64,000 nucleotides of DNA from JAMBLL01 sp964460075 (GTDB lineage Bacteria; Actinomycetota; Acidimicrobiia; Spongiisociales; UBA5794): assembly GCA_964460075.1 (NCBI GenBank), contig CAYWPC010000003.1, forward strand, positions 56,518 to 120,517, written 5' to 3'. Positions 1-8,430 of this stretch are shown in pieces. Both the position numbers and the translations under genes were made by a program. The notes beneath the pieces were generated by a model. The model was not told the origin of the DNA. It ran no database searches and saw nothing but the letters and a program-made list of their open reading frames with translations. Position 1 is the first letter of the stretch, and each line of letters begins with the position of its first letter.

Positions 1-184
1 GGTGTAGGTGATACAGGACATTGTTCATCACGACGTATGCCCGGTTGCGCGGCGAATCACCGCCATCGGAACGCATAGGTGAACCCGGGCGGAAAATCGA
101 ATTCCACACCTGCGAGTTGCGGACATGGCTCCCCATGCCTGCGACAGCGTCCTTGACGCTCGTCCTTCCGTCTCCGTCTGCCAA
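1..184 (-). CDS. Cytochrome b, N-terminal part (partial, runs off left edge)
   Basis: Reading the minus strand from 184 to 1 gives an open frame that begins TTG at 184, six bases after AGGAGA (191-196). It contains the segments QVWNSIFRPGS, SPRNRAYVVM and NNVLYHLH. In cytochrome b of bc/b6f-type quinol oxidoreductases the stretch SIFR...PRNR...NV..HLHP precedes the first heme-binding helices, so this is the cytosolic N-terminus of such a subunit. It follows the iron-sulfur protein gene by 17 bases and so belongs to the same minus-strand operon. The membrane helices and heme histidines lie outside the window. The call rests on about 60 residues. The role would be menaquinol oxidation in the membrane. 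Confidence 0.72.
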   Translation of the reverse strand, partial: MADGDGRTSVKDAVAGMGSHVRNSQVWNSIFRPGSPMRSDGGDSPRNRAYVVMNNVLYHLH

Positions 185-201
185 CCTGGCTCTCCTCGTA
201 C

Positions 202-645
202 TTACCAGCGCACGCCGTACGCGACGCCGCTCTTGGTGTCTCTGCTACCCGTGTCGTACTCCCATGGTGCTGCCTCTATTTGCTCGCCTTGGTTTGCAAC
301 CGAGCCGGCAAACTTGCCGATCGTGATGACGTTCGTCGGGCACCTGTCAACGCACAGCTTGCACCTTGTGCACTCGGTGTCGTCGATGAGGAACAACGCA
401 CCGTTCTCCTCGTTGTCATTCGGATCGTCTACCCCTATCGCCTCGGTGACGATTTCTGGCGAGAAGAAGTGGATGCACTTCCACGGGCAGATGTCGACGC
501 ATCCTGCGCACAGGATGCATTCGGATTCGTTGATGTGAATGAACTGCTTCGGCTTGACCGCAGCCGTGAGGTATGCCGTGTCGACAAGCGCTAGCTGGTA
601 ATCGTCGCGGATTGGGGGTGTTTCGAGCCATGCTTCCCTCGCCAT
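202..645 (-). CDS. 2x[4Fe-4S] ferredoxin-type protein of a quinol oxidoreductase operon
   Basis: The 147-residue protein has two CxxCxxCxxxCP motifs, CILCAGCVDICP (residues 43-54) and CTRCKLCVDRCP (92-103), the pattern of a bacterial 2[4Fe-4S] ferredoxin domain. There is no signal peptide or membrane segment, so it should sit on the cytoplasmic face. The start ATG overlaps the stop of the upstream membrane-protein gene (TGATG), and a cytochrome b gene follows 17 bases downstream. No Rieske gene is visible, so this protein may carry electrons to or from the cytochrome b subunit. That is inferred from position. About 27 acidic residues separate the two cluster motifs. Confidence 0.85.
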   Translation of the reverse strand: MAREAWLETPPIRDDYQLALVDTAYLTAAVKPKQFIHINESECILCAGCVDICPWKCIHFFSPEIVTEAIGVDDPNDNEENGALFLIDDTECTRCKLCVDRCPTNVITIGKFAGSVANQGEQIEAAPWEYDTGSRDTKSGVAYGVRW

Positions 646-1229
646 CAGCGATCCGCCCTCAGCGGCCGTCCGAAGGCAGACACAGGATCAGGTTTCGGAA
701 TCTTCGGTTGCTTTGCGCGCTCCTGCCACTTGTACATGAAGACGGGGATAGCAATCAGCATGGTCGTCGAGTAGCCGGCAGAGATCATGTCCTTGAGGGC
801 CGCAAACGAAACGGAGATCTCGTTGTTGAGTGTGAGGAAGGCCGGTACTGCTACGAAGGTCTTCTGAGGGGTCCACTCAAGCGTTGATTGGGTCAGCGTG
901 AGGAACTGATTTGGGACGATCGCGAAGATGATGAACATCAGACCGACGAAGAGCAGAGCCCCAAACATGGCTCTGGCCCACGTCAGCGGACGTTGCCAAA
1001 TGAACCCGTACGCCGCACCGGCCATTGCAAGCAGCACTCCACCGAGAGCGACGAGCTGGGCGAGAGCCACGATCTGCCAGCCTCGTGGGACGCCGGGGAA
1101 CAGTGCACGGCCCAACGCATCGAATCGAGGAGACTCTGCCATGTGGACCACAACGGAGCCACCGACCGTGACCACGACACCGAGCACCACCAAGGCGATA
1201 CCTTCAACGAGTTGCCTACGTCCGATCAC
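645..1229 (-). CDS. Integral membrane protein of the cytochrome b / Fe-S operon
   Basis: This hydrophobic protein of about 194 residues has roughly four membrane segments: near the N-terminus, then VALAQLVALGGVLLAMAG, then AMFGALLFVGLMFIIFAI, and one near the C-terminus. It ends in a basic, proline-containing tail (PKIPKPDP). I do not recognise a named family. An ATG at 1256 would add nine residues, but it overlaps a TACAAT promoter hexamer. GTG at 1229 is preceded by GGGGAG and is preferred. The gene overlaps the ferredoxin gene, so a subunit or assembly role in the same quinol-linked complex is the natural inference. Confidence 0.62.
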   Translation of the reverse strand: MIGRRQLVEGIALVVLGVVVTVGGSVVVHMAESPRFDALGRALFPGVPRGWQIVALAQLVALGGVLLAMAGAAYGFIWQRPLTWARAMFGALLFVGLMFIIFAIVPNQFLTLTQSTLEWTPQKTFVAVPAFLTLNNEISVSFAALKDMISAGYSTTMLIAIPVFMYKWQERAKQPKIPKPDPVSAFGRPLRADR

Positions 1230-1254
1230 GACTCTCCCCTGTAGAGCGGCGCGC

Positions 1255-1260
1255 ATTGTA
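1255..1260 (-). promoter_or_regulatory. Candidate -10 hexamer for the minus-strand respiratory operon
   Basis: TACAAT on the minus strand matches the actinobacterial -10 pattern TANNNT. It lies 26 bases before the preferred GTG start at 1229, leaving room for a short leader with the GGGGAG ribosome site. No clear -35 was seen. The interval 1230-1444 separates two divergent respiratory operons and must hold both promoters. Confidence 0.4.
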
Positions 1261-1444
1261 CGCCGCCCGCGTTGTCTGCGTATTCAAGCCGGACTGGGGG
1301 TGGTTTGTCGACATCTATGTCAACAAAATTCCTACCTCGGAACTGTGCAATTCGTTCGATGCGGGACGCAATATGCGCGACTAGAGTTTCGCTCGCCAGA
1401 GCGGGGACCAGTGCAATCACTCGAAGCAGGAGGACGCCACCAGC

Positions 1445-3343
1445 GTGACGGCCGATACTTCATCGAATGGGGAACAACAGTCAGCAGCAGATGAGAGCGG
1501 TGCGAGTGTCGCGCGGTCACATCTTGTTGTCGCAGCAATCATCTTCGCCGTAGGGATGATCGCGACGGCAGTCGCAGCGTTTCAGCTCGTCGTCCCGAAC
1601 CTGGCATCCGGTAGCGCAGCATTGAGCTACGGAAGGCTCGCCCCAGCAAGCCGCACGCTCCTCACCTACGGCTGGGCGATCATCGGGCTTCTCGGTCTCA
1701 CGTACTACGCACTGAGCACGGTAACGGGAGAAGCCGTCCGCAACCGTGCCCTTGCACTGGTATCACTGGCCGCGATCGGTCTCGGTGCTCTCGGGGGTGC
1801 GGCCGGAATCCTCGTCGGGGACAACAGCGGAATCCTGGGTATCGAGCTTCCGATCTGGGCTCGAGTACTGATCGCAGTCGGCGCAGTACTCGCCGCCCTG
1901 TCGATCACCGCAACCGCCCGCACGAAAGGTGACCAACTCGGAGCCGCTGGATGGTATCTCACGGCAGCCCCGATCGTTCTTGCCGCGACAAGCATCGTTG
2001 GGTCCTTCCCTTCTGCCTGGGGCATTCCCGGTTCGCTGCTCGGCGGGTTCGCGAGCACAGGGCTCACGTTGTTCATCATCACGGCCTCGGTCGGCCTTCT
2101 CTACTTCGTGTTCGGAACGATCGCGGGGACCGATCTCACGGATGCTCGTCCGCTGGCCGCGCTCGGTTTCTGGTCGCTCCTGCTCACCTGGGCCTTCATG
2201 AGCGGACCTGGACTGATATTTTCTCCCGCGCCGAACTGGTTCGAGTCGATAAGCGTCGCATTCGCTATCGGTTCATTCATACCCGCGCTCGCTATCGCGA
2301 CAGACATCGGCCTGATGCTCAAGGGCAGGGTGGGCGACATCGGCGACAGAGCTTCACTCGGGTATGCAACGATCGCAGCGTTCTCGCTCTTGAGCGCCAC
2401 CGCCGTCAACTTTCTTGTTATCTGGCCCTCCTCGAGCAGCATCGTTCAGTTCTCCACATGGGTTCAGGGTTTGACCGTGCTCATCGTTCTCGGTGGTGCG
2501 TCGTTCGCCATCTTTGCAGGGCACAGTGTTGCGAGCGGTGGGAGGGCTACCAACACCAGCATGCACTTCAGCTGGTCGGTGACCGGTCTCATCGGTGCGG
2601 CGGGGGCGCTCCTCGCTGGTGGCATCGCGACTGGCTTCTCGTGGGCAGCGGGCCCAACGAGTCAGAGCTTCCCAAACTGGGGTGAGGGATGGGACATAGC
2701 GGCTGACACGGCTGCGCCGTTCCTGTGGATCGCACCAGCAGCGCTCGCCATTTTCGCACTTGCTCAGGTGATCTTCCTCGCCCGAATCAGAACAACGAAC
2801 AACGAACCGCTGCAGGTCCCGAGGGAATCTGGGGCATACGACCTCGAGATGGCGACGACGACACGTCCAATCACATGGAAGCGTCTTGTTCGTGGCGTCG
2901 TCACCGTTTGGGTATTCGCTGCAGTGTTCATGCTGGCGTTCCCAATCGTTGACAGCACAGAGCGGAGCGCGACCCGTCTCGCCGACTCCGCAAGGAACTA
3001 CCCACAAGGGTCGAGCGAGTTGGACGGGCGGAACGTCTACATCGCTGCCGGCTGCTCTGAGTGCCACACCCAGGTGGTTCGGCCGGTGGCTGCAGATGTC
3101 GGCCTCGGAGCGGTATCGGTCGCAGGCGACTACGCGCACGAGAATCCTGTCCTGCAGGGCGCCTTCCGTCTCGGCCCCGACCTCATGCACGTCGCAAGTC
3201 GGGAAGGATTCGACCGTATCAACATCGCGGCTCATCTCAAGAACCCGAGAGCCGCCAGGCCATGGTCGATCATGCCGTCCTATGCGTTTCTCTCCGAAGC
3301 GGACCTCGACGCACTTGTCAGCTACATCGAGACTCTGAGGTGA
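1445..3343 (+). CDS. CcoN-like membrane protein fused to CcoO-type cytochrome c; heme-copper ligands lost
   Basis: The 632-residue protein has a multi-helix domain (about residues 25-465) that follows the cbb3 oxidase subunit I pattern: SYGRLAP near the first heme helix, FWSLLLTWAFMSGPG, then PNWF. It is followed by a membrane anchor (about 485-505) and a CcoO-like heme c domain with CSECH (537-541), RPVAAD, GPDLMHV and a late MPSY (Met 610). The histidines expected of CcoN are missing: GPHHLHY is replaced by GPGLIF near 254-259, and the TM X HxH segment by VLGGAS. Only three histidines occur before residue 470. The heme c domain looks intact. The protein probably transfers electrons in a complex and does not reduce oxygen. 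The start is GTG with AGGAGG at 1428-1433. The tri-repeat cytochrome gene follows 4 bases after the stop. Confidence 0.8.
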   Translation: MTADTSSNGEQQSAADESGASVARSHLVVAAIIFAVGMIATAVAAFQLVVPNLASGSAALSYGRLAPASRTLLTYGWAIIGLLGLTYYALSTVTGEAVRNRALALVSLAAIGLGALGGAAGILVGDNSGILGIELPIWARVLIAVGAVLAALSITATARTKGDQLGAAGWYLTAAPIVLAATSIVGSFPSAWGIPGSLLGGFASTGLTLFIITASVGLLYFVFGTIAGTDLTDARPLAALGFWSLLLTWAFMSGPGLIFSPAPNWFESISVAFAIGSFIPALAIATDIGLMLKGRVGDIGDRASLGYATIAAFSLLSATAVNFLVIWPSSSSIVQFSTWVQGLTVLIVLGGASFAIFAGHSVASGGRATNTSMHFSWSVTGLIGAAGALLAGGIATGFSWAAGPTSQSFPNWGEGWDIAADTAAPFLWIAPAALAIFALAQVIFLARIRTTNNEPLQVPRESGAYDLEMATTTRPITWKRLVRGVVTVWVFAAVFMLAFPIVDSTERSATRLADSARNYPQGSSELDGRNVYIAAGCSECHTQVVRPVAADVGLGAVSVAGDYAHENPVLQGAFRLGPDLMHVASREGFDRINIAAHLKNPRAARPWSIMPSYAFLSEADLDALVSYIETLR

Positions 3344-3347
3344 CACG

Positions 3348-4766
3348 ATGGACGAACTCCTCCAGAAAGTAGCCGAGATACGGGGCATGCCAGCCTCTCT
3401 CGTCGAACGTTCGGCCCAAGCGCGGGCGAAGAAGACCGACTCGACGGTTGAAGCCGTCCTCCTCGAGTGGCTCGGCGAGGCAGATGCAGCAGCCGAGTCC
3501 GTAGCCGATCGGTCTGAGCCTGCAACCGAACCATCTGGGCCTCAACCACCGGAACAACCGTCAGAGACTCATGCACAAGAATCGGTCTCGTCCGCCGAGA
3601 TCACGACCGATGAACTCGTTCAACTCGCGGCGGAAGTCAAACGCATGCCGCCGAAACTCATCCTCACATCGGCTCAGGCCAGAGCACAACACTCAGGAGC
3701 AACGCTCGAGTCCGTTCTCACGAGCTGGGCCGGCGTCGATCTTGACAAACGAGCAGCAGAGGTCGTCGTCGGTGATTCCGACGCGACGACGAACACAAGC
3801 GAATCTCGTACCGCCACCGACGTCACGTCAACTCCTGAGCCGACCCCTGAACCGAGCTCCCAACCAGCCCAGGTGACCCCGGCAGTAACGGGTGGGATGA
3901 GCATGGACGAGCTGCTCGCGAAGGTCGCAGAGGTCAAGGGCATGCCAGCACCGCTCGCCAAGCGATCGGCCGACGCCAGATCGAAGAAGACAGGTGAGAG
4001 CGTCGAGTCGGTCCTTGCCGAGTGGGCGGGGCTGACACCATCACCTTCCACGATGTCGCCCTCCCCGGACGCCTCCACATCGGCCGTAGCGAAGCCCGAC
4101 GCGGCCAGCCAGCCTCCCAGAGAGACGGACGACCACGAAGAGATCGCACCGGCAGTAGAAATCATCGAAGCCATTGCGCCCGATGACGCAGCCGGTGATG
4201 GCACAGACGAACGCGACGCGCCTACTCGCGGTGGCTACCCGAAGTGGTTGGCTGCGGTCTTCCTCTTGATCCCGATCCTTGCGGTCACATACATCCTCGT
4301 TGCTCCGAACGGACCCGACTGCGGTTCGGGTGGTCGGCTCAGAGTGGACCCGGCAACGGGTGAGGCGGTGAACTGTGATGGGGGTTCGTACGGTGAGACA
4401 GCCGTCGACAACTTTGCTGCCGGTGGAGCGATCTATGCGCAGTGTGCCGCGTGCCACAGTGCCAACGGAAGCGGGGGGGTCGGCCCGGCCTTTGCAGGCG
4501 GCGCCGTGCTGGCAACCTTCCCATCGGGCGCCTGCAACGACCATATTGAGTGGGTGACCATCGGAACTGCTGGGTGGCCACAACCAACCTACGGTGCTGG
4601 CGACAAGCCGGTCGGTGGGGTTGGATTGATGCCAGGATTCGGCTCGTTCCTCTCAGAGGAACAGGTTGCCCAAGTTGCGCTCTATGAGCGCGTGCAGTTT
4701 GGCGGACAGCCACTCGACGAGGCAGAAGTCGACTGCGGCCTCGTCGAAGCCTCAACTGAGGGCTGA
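3348..4766 (+). CDS. Membrane-anchored cytochrome c with three N-terminal helical repeats
   Basis: The 472-residue protein is modular. Three copies of a roughly 45-residue unit lie at 1-46, 87-131 and 186-231. Each starts (M/T)DEL, contains a GMP or RMP turn and SA.AR, and ends ES/EA-VL..W. They are joined by Pro/Ser/Thr/Glu-rich linkers. A single membrane helix follows (about 298-320), then a c-type heme domain with CAACH near residue 366 and a possible Met ligand in GLMPGFG. The topology puts the repeats in the cytoplasm and the heme outside. It is co-transcribed with the CcoN/CcoO-like fusion, so it is probably the electron carrier of that complex. I do not recognise the repeat as a named domain. 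A protein- or DNA-binding helical module is possible. Confidence 0.8.
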   Translation: MDELLQKVAEIRGMPASLVERSAQARAKKTDSTVEAVLLEWLGEADAAAESVADRSEPATEPSGPQPPEQPSETHAQESVSSAEITTDELVQLAAEVKRMPPKLILTSAQARAQHSGATLESVLTSWAGVDLDKRAAEVVVGDSDATTNTSESRTATDVTSTPEPTPEPSSQPAQVTPAVTGGMSMDELLAKVAEVKGMPAPLAKRSADARSKKTGESVESVLAEWAGLTPSPSTMSPSPDASTSAVAKPDAASQPPRETDDHEEIAPAVEIIEAIAPDDAAGDGTDERDAPTRGGYPKWLAAVFLLIPILAVTYILVAPNGPDCGSGGRLRVDPATGEAVNCDGGSYGETAVDNFAAGGAIYAQCAACHSANGSGGVGPAFAGGAVLATFPSGACNDHIEWVTIGTAGWPQPTYGAGDKPVGGVGLMPGFGSFLSEEQVAQVALYERVQFGGQPLDEAEVDCGLVEASTEG

Positions 4767-4798
4767 CCGCTCGACTGAGCGGGCAGTAGCCTCACGGC

Positions 4799-6022
4799 AT
4801 GGCATCACACGTTCTCGTCGTCGGTGGGGGTCCCGGCGGTGCATCAAGCGCGTACTGGCTTGCTCGCAACGGTCTCGATGTTCACCTCGTCGAGAAGAAA
4901 ACGTACCCAAGGGAGAAGGCCTGTGGCGACGGGTTGACTCCCAGGGCGATCAAGCAACTCCTCGACATGGGTTTCGATTTCGATCGAGCCGCCATCCATC
5001 GTGTCGATGGTCTGCGCGCGTACGCAGGGGACCTAAAGATCGAGATGCCGTGGCCACAACACTCGATGTATCCGGACTGGGGAGCAACGATTCGGCGGGC
5101 AGATCTCGATGGAACGGTTGCCGAGCTGGCCGAAGCACAGGGTGCGAACCTCGAACAGGGAACAACGGCGATGCCGATCCTCGAACACGACAAGATCGTT
5201 GCGGTGCGACTCACGAACGCGAATGGTGAGAGAACAGTCAATCCAGACCTCATCGTCATCGCGGACGGATCGAATTCGAGATTCGGACGCGCGGCCGGGG
5301 CAACACGGCGAAAGGACTACCCGTTCGGGCTTGCTGTGCGTGCCTACTACGAGAGCCCCAACTCCCATGACTCCTTTATCGAAAGTCAACTCGACATCAG
5401 GGACGCAAACGGTAAGGCAATGCCTGGCTACGGCTGGGTGTTCCCACTCGGAGACGGTGAGGTCAACGTCGGCGCGGGACTCGTTTCGACATTCAAAGGT
5501 TGGAAGGACGTGAACACGTCGCACATTCTCGATGCGTACGCAACCTCCCTCCCCGACCATTGGGAGATCGTCCAGTCGAGCCCACACTCGAAGCCGATCG
5601 GCGGCAAGCTCCCGATGTCTTTGTCGGTCGGACCGAAATTCGGGCGCAATTGGGTTCTCGTCGGCGACGCCTCAGGCGCCGTGAATCCGTTCAACGGAGA
5701 AGGCATCGACTACGCGTACGAGACAGGCAGGATCGCAGCACGCTACGTTGCCGAGGCAGCAGCAGGCGACGATACGGCCTTGGCTCGATATGCGGCAGAA
5801 CTCGAGGAGTCGTACGGCGAATACCACAAGGTCGCGCGATTGTTTGTGAAGGTCATCGGCAACCCTTCGATCATGCGGACCTTCACAACGGTCGGTCTGC
5901 GGTCACGACCGCTGATGGAGTGGACACTCAAGGTCATGGCGAACCTCCTCGATCCCCAGGATGCAAAGATGTCCGAGCGTGTGTATCGCGCAATCGAGCG
6001 GGTCGTCAACCTCGGTTCGTGA
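4799..6022 (+). CDS. FAD-dependent geranylgeranyl reductase family protein (MenJ-like)
   Basis: The 407-residue flavoprotein has the N-terminal dinucleotide motif VVGGGPGG, the family signature ACGDGLTP after about 40 residues, and the FAD-binding segment LVGDASGAVNPFNGEGIDYA near residue 290. These are marks of the geranylgeranyl reductase family of isoprenoid-chain saturases. In actinobacteria the close relative MenJ saturates one isoprene unit of menaquinone, which fits the quinol-linked genes just upstream. Whether the substrate here is menaquinone or a lipid cannot be read from sequence. A TAGCCT hexamer (4787-4792) six bases before the ATG suggests a leaderless transcript. Confidence 0.8.
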   Translation: MASHVLVVGGGPGGASSAYWLARNGLDVHLVEKKTYPREKACGDGLTPRAIKQLLDMGFDFDRAAIHRVDGLRAYAGDLKIEMPWPQHSMYPDWGATIRRADLDGTVAELAEAQGANLEQGTTAMPILEHDKIVAVRLTNANGERTVNPDLIVIADGSNSRFGRAAGATRRKDYPFGLAVRAYYESPNSHDSFIESQLDIRDANGKAMPGYGWVFPLGDGEVNVGAGLVSTFKGWKDVNTSHILDAYATSLPDHWEIVQSSPHSKPIGGKLPMSLSVGPKFGRNWVLVGDASGAVNPFNGEGIDYAYETGRIAARYVAEAAAGDDTALARYAAELEESYGEYHKVARLFVKVIGNPSIMRTFTTVGLRSRPLMEWTLKVMANLLDPQDAKMSERVYRAIERVVNLGS

Positions 6023-6087
6023 CCCTGGAAGGCGAAGCATGGATCTGCCCTGCCGAGATCCACAGGGGAGCACGTTACCCTCACGGG

Positions 6088-6327
6088 ATGCGTGTTACGG
6101 TGTACACCCGCCAGGGGTGCCCTCTGTGCGAAGAAGGTATTGCGATCGCCCGATCCGTGTTCGGCGTCGAGGCGGTGATCCTCGTCGACGTCGATCTCGA
6201 CCTCGACCTCCTCGATCGCTTCGACTATCGCGTGCCAGTCATCTCCGCCGATGACGGAACCGTCATCGATGAGGGCCGCGTCGAAGAATCCGTGCTGCGC
6301 TCGTACCTCGAGCTTCACACGACCTAA
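6088..6327 (+). CDS. Glutaredoxin-like (DUF836-type) thiol-redox protein
   Basis: The small protein of 79 residues has an early CPLC motif (Cys 11 and Cys 14) after a beta strand (VTVYTR), and a cis-proline-type segment (RVPVISAD) near residue 50. This is the thioredoxin-fold layout of short glutaredoxin-like proteins. The expected role is cytoplasmic dithiol exchange, partner unknown. The ATG at 6088 is chosen because it begins exactly where the fold starts and has TACCCT (6076-6081) six bases upstream. A longer in-frame reading from 5500 only runs through the preceding gene out of frame. Confidence 0.78.
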   Translation: MRVTVYTRQGCPLCEEGIAIARSVFGVEAVILVDVDLDLDLLDRFDYRVPVISADDGTVIDEGRVEESVLRSYLELHTT

Positions 6328-6365
6328 GACGCACCACGAATGTCGTGCCAAGCTATCTTCTTGGC

Positions 6366-6461
6366 GTGAGACCAGTGACATCCATCGTCGTCGTAGCACT
6401 GCTCGTAGTGATTGCGGCGGCGTTCATCATCAAGTTGGTCGGCGGCGGCCTAACGCCCTGA
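6366..6461 (+). CDS. Small single-pass membrane protein, 31 residues
   Basis: GTG at 6366 opens a 31-codon frame reading MRPVTS, then a hydrophobic run (about residues 6-24), then KLVGGGLTP and a stop. It has the form of a one-helix membrane protein with a short outside tail. A TATCTT hexamer (6354-6359) exactly six bases before the GTG matches the leaderless-promoter pattern of verified neighbours, and it is the main support besides the hydrophobic run. The function is unknown. It lies between a glutaredoxin-like gene and the convergent SAM hydrolase gene. Confidence 0.45.
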   Translation: MRPVTSIVVVALLVVIAAAFIIKLVGGGLTP

Positions 6462-6476
6462 CATCGCCCTCGCTCT

Positions 6477-7328
6477 TCACGTGACATCGAGTCCCGTGAC
6501 CTCGATACGCCTGCCGTCACCGGACCGTCCGATCACCACCGAGTCGCCGACGCCGATCGAAAACGCTTCGTCCGCACGCCCTCCTCTCACACCGATGGCG
6601 ATCTGACCGTGCGAGTCAACGTGCATCACTGCGTCGCCTTCGTCCACATCGCCGTAGCTGTGTCCCCACTCGATCCTCTGGGTAGTGAGATTCACGAGAA
6701 CCGCGACGTCGTCGCCCTCGGCGATATCGATGGCACCCAAGTCGTCCGGCCCGACGTTGAACTGCACATTTCCGAACGTGTCGACCCACAAAACCGTTGC
6801 CTTGACACCTCCGCTGGCCGTCTTCTCCGCCAATGGGATGAGCAGAGGAGTAATCGAATCGGGTGCAAGAACCGGACCAAGATCCTCGATCTTCGCCTCG
6901 CCGGACGCGAGGACCGCGGCGGCTGGTCCAAAGACGTCTCGACCGTGGAACGTCGCACCGCTCGATGGCAACTGGAACCGGGGATCCTCGAGCGAGACAG
7001 TCAGGTCCGCGCCACCGACGATCGCAACGGCTGGCGCCAGCAGCCCGTTATCGGGCCCAACGAAAAAGCCAACAGAGGTCCTTGCAGCGATCGCTCTTCT
7101 TTCGGTCCCGACACCGGGATCAACGACCGCTAGGAACACGCCGTCCGGCATGAACTGAACGGCACGTGTCAGAGCCATGGCACCACCGTGGATGTCGCCA
7201 CGCACAACCCCGTGGGTTATGTCGATGACGCGCACCTTGGGCGCAATGCGCGCGATGACACCGTGGACGACTCCGACGAACTCGTCCGTGTGCCCGAAAT
7301 CGCTGAGGAAGGAGATAGTGGCGCTCAT
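6477..7328 (-). CDS. S-adenosyl-L-methionine hydrolase / SAM hydroxide adenosyltransferase (DUF62)
   Basis: The protein of about 283 residues starts SATISFLSDFG and contains VVDPGVGT, FVGPDNGLL, GRDVFGPAAA and DTFGNVQFN. These are the hallmark segments of the DUF62 family, which hydrolyses SAM to adenosine and methionine using an Asp/Arg/His-activated water. The two-domain layout is complete. The start is ATG 7328, because TACCCT (minus strand, 7336-7341) lies seven bases upstream and the strand SATISFLSDFG follows at once; an ATG at 7361 would add 11 unlikely residues. It is divergent from the PPK2 gene. It may adjust SAM pools in a genome that also has a SAM riboswitch before metH. Confidence 0.88.
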   Translation of the reverse strand: MSATISFLSDFGHTDEFVGVVHGVIARIAPKVRVIDITHGVVRGDIHGGAMALTRAVQFMPDGVFLAVVDPGVGTERRAIAARTSVGFFVGPDNGLLAPAVAIVGGADLTVSLEDPRFQLPSSGATFHGRDVFGPAAAVLASGEAKIEDLGPVLAPDSITPLLIPLAEKTASGGVKATVLWVDTFGNVQFNVGPDDLGAIDIAEGDDVAVLVNLTTQRIEWGHSYGDVDEGDAVMHVDSHGQIAIGVRGGRADEAFSIGVGDSVVIGRSGDGRRIEVTGLDVT

Positions 7329-7458
7329 GCTCCACAGGGTACTCGGGTGCGTCGTTCGCATCGGGGCCCACCCGACCGTCGATCCCCATCACCGTTGGAA
7401 TGGCCAACACGCACACAAACGCGAGACGGTCAGATCTCTTCTGTCTACTGTGGAGCAC

Positions 7459-8271
7459 ATGAGCCACATAGAACCGATCGAGAGTGTCAAGAAACCGAAG
7501 CTCCCCAAGAAGTTCTATGAATCTGAGCTCAGGCGCCTCCAAACCGAACTCGTGAAACTGCAGAGCTACATAAAGGAAGAGGGACTCAAGGTCGTCGTCA
7601 TATTCGAAGGCCGCGACGCTGCTGGGAAAGGTGGTGTGATCAAGCGAATCACCGAGATGCTCAATCCCCGTGTGTGCAGAGTGGAAGCTCTCGGCACGCC
7701 AACGTCGCGTGAGAAGGCGCAGTGGTGGTTCCAGCGGTACGTCGATCGTCTCCCCGCATCGAGTGAGCTGGTTCTCTTCGACCGATCTTGGTATAACCGC
7801 GCGCTCGTGGAGCCCGTGATGGGTTTCTGCACAGAGGAGGAGTACGAGGAGTTTCTACGTTCCTGCCCGGAGTTCGAGCGCATGTTGGTTCGCTCTGGCA
7901 TCGTGCTCATCAAGTACTGGTTCTCCGTAAGCGACGAGGAGCAAGAGCGAAGGTTCCAAGCCCGAATCGATGACAAGACCAAGCGATGGAAGCTGAGTCC
8001 AATGGATCTCGAATCGCGAGCGAGGTGGGTGGAGTTCTCGAGGGCCAAGGACATCATGTTCGACCACACAGACATCAAGCAGGCCCCATGGTTCGTCGTC
8101 AACGCGGAAGACAAGAAGCGTGCACGTCTCAACTGCATCAGTCACCTCCTGTCGATGATCGCCTACGAGGACCGAACGCTCGGTCCCGTCGACCTTCCCC
8201 CCAGACAGATCGACACCAGTTACATCCGCCCACCTATCACGGACCAGACGTTCGTGCCCGAGGTGTATTGA
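7459..8271 (+). CDS. ppk2: Polyphosphate kinase 2 family protein
   Basis: The 270-residue cytosolic kinase has Walker A EGRDAAGKGG (about 50-59), Walker B LFDRSWYNRA and the lid region with KRWKLSPMD. These are the diagnostic motifs of PPK2, which moves phosphate between polyphosphate and nucleotides. The length fits a one-domain class I PPK2. The choice between GDP and ADP as acceptor cannot be made here. TACTGT (7446-7451) seven bases before ATG 7459 suggests a leaderless mRNA. The gene stands alone, divergent from the SAM hydrolase. Confidence 0.92.
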   Translation: MSHIEPIESVKKPKLPKKFYESELRRLQTELVKLQSYIKEEGLKVVVIFEGRDAAGKGGVIKRITEMLNPRVCRVEALGTPTSREKAQWWFQRYVDRLPASSELVLFDRSWYNRALVEPVMGFCTEEEYEEFLRSCPEFERMLVRSGIVLIKYWFSVSDEEQERRFQARIDDKTKRWKLSPMDLESRARWVEFSRAKDIMFDHTDIKQAPWFVVNAEDKKRARLNCISHLLSMIAYEDRTLGPVDLPPRQIDTSYIRPPITDQTFVPEVY

Positions 8272-8430
8272 GCCGCACTGGCCGCCAGGCGCAGAGCTTC
8301 CATCCCATATCTGTGGTATCTGAGCGCCTACGCCTACATACCATGGCGACAAGCGTTGAACAAGGCCCATGGCACACTCCCCCTCAACAGGCAACCGGTA
8401 CATCATCGAATCGAACGGACCACTCCTTTC

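Noticed and set aside
2354..3388. 344-codon minus-strand frame opposite the CcoO part
   Set aside because: It has no recognisable domain and lies opposite a well-supported heme c gene.
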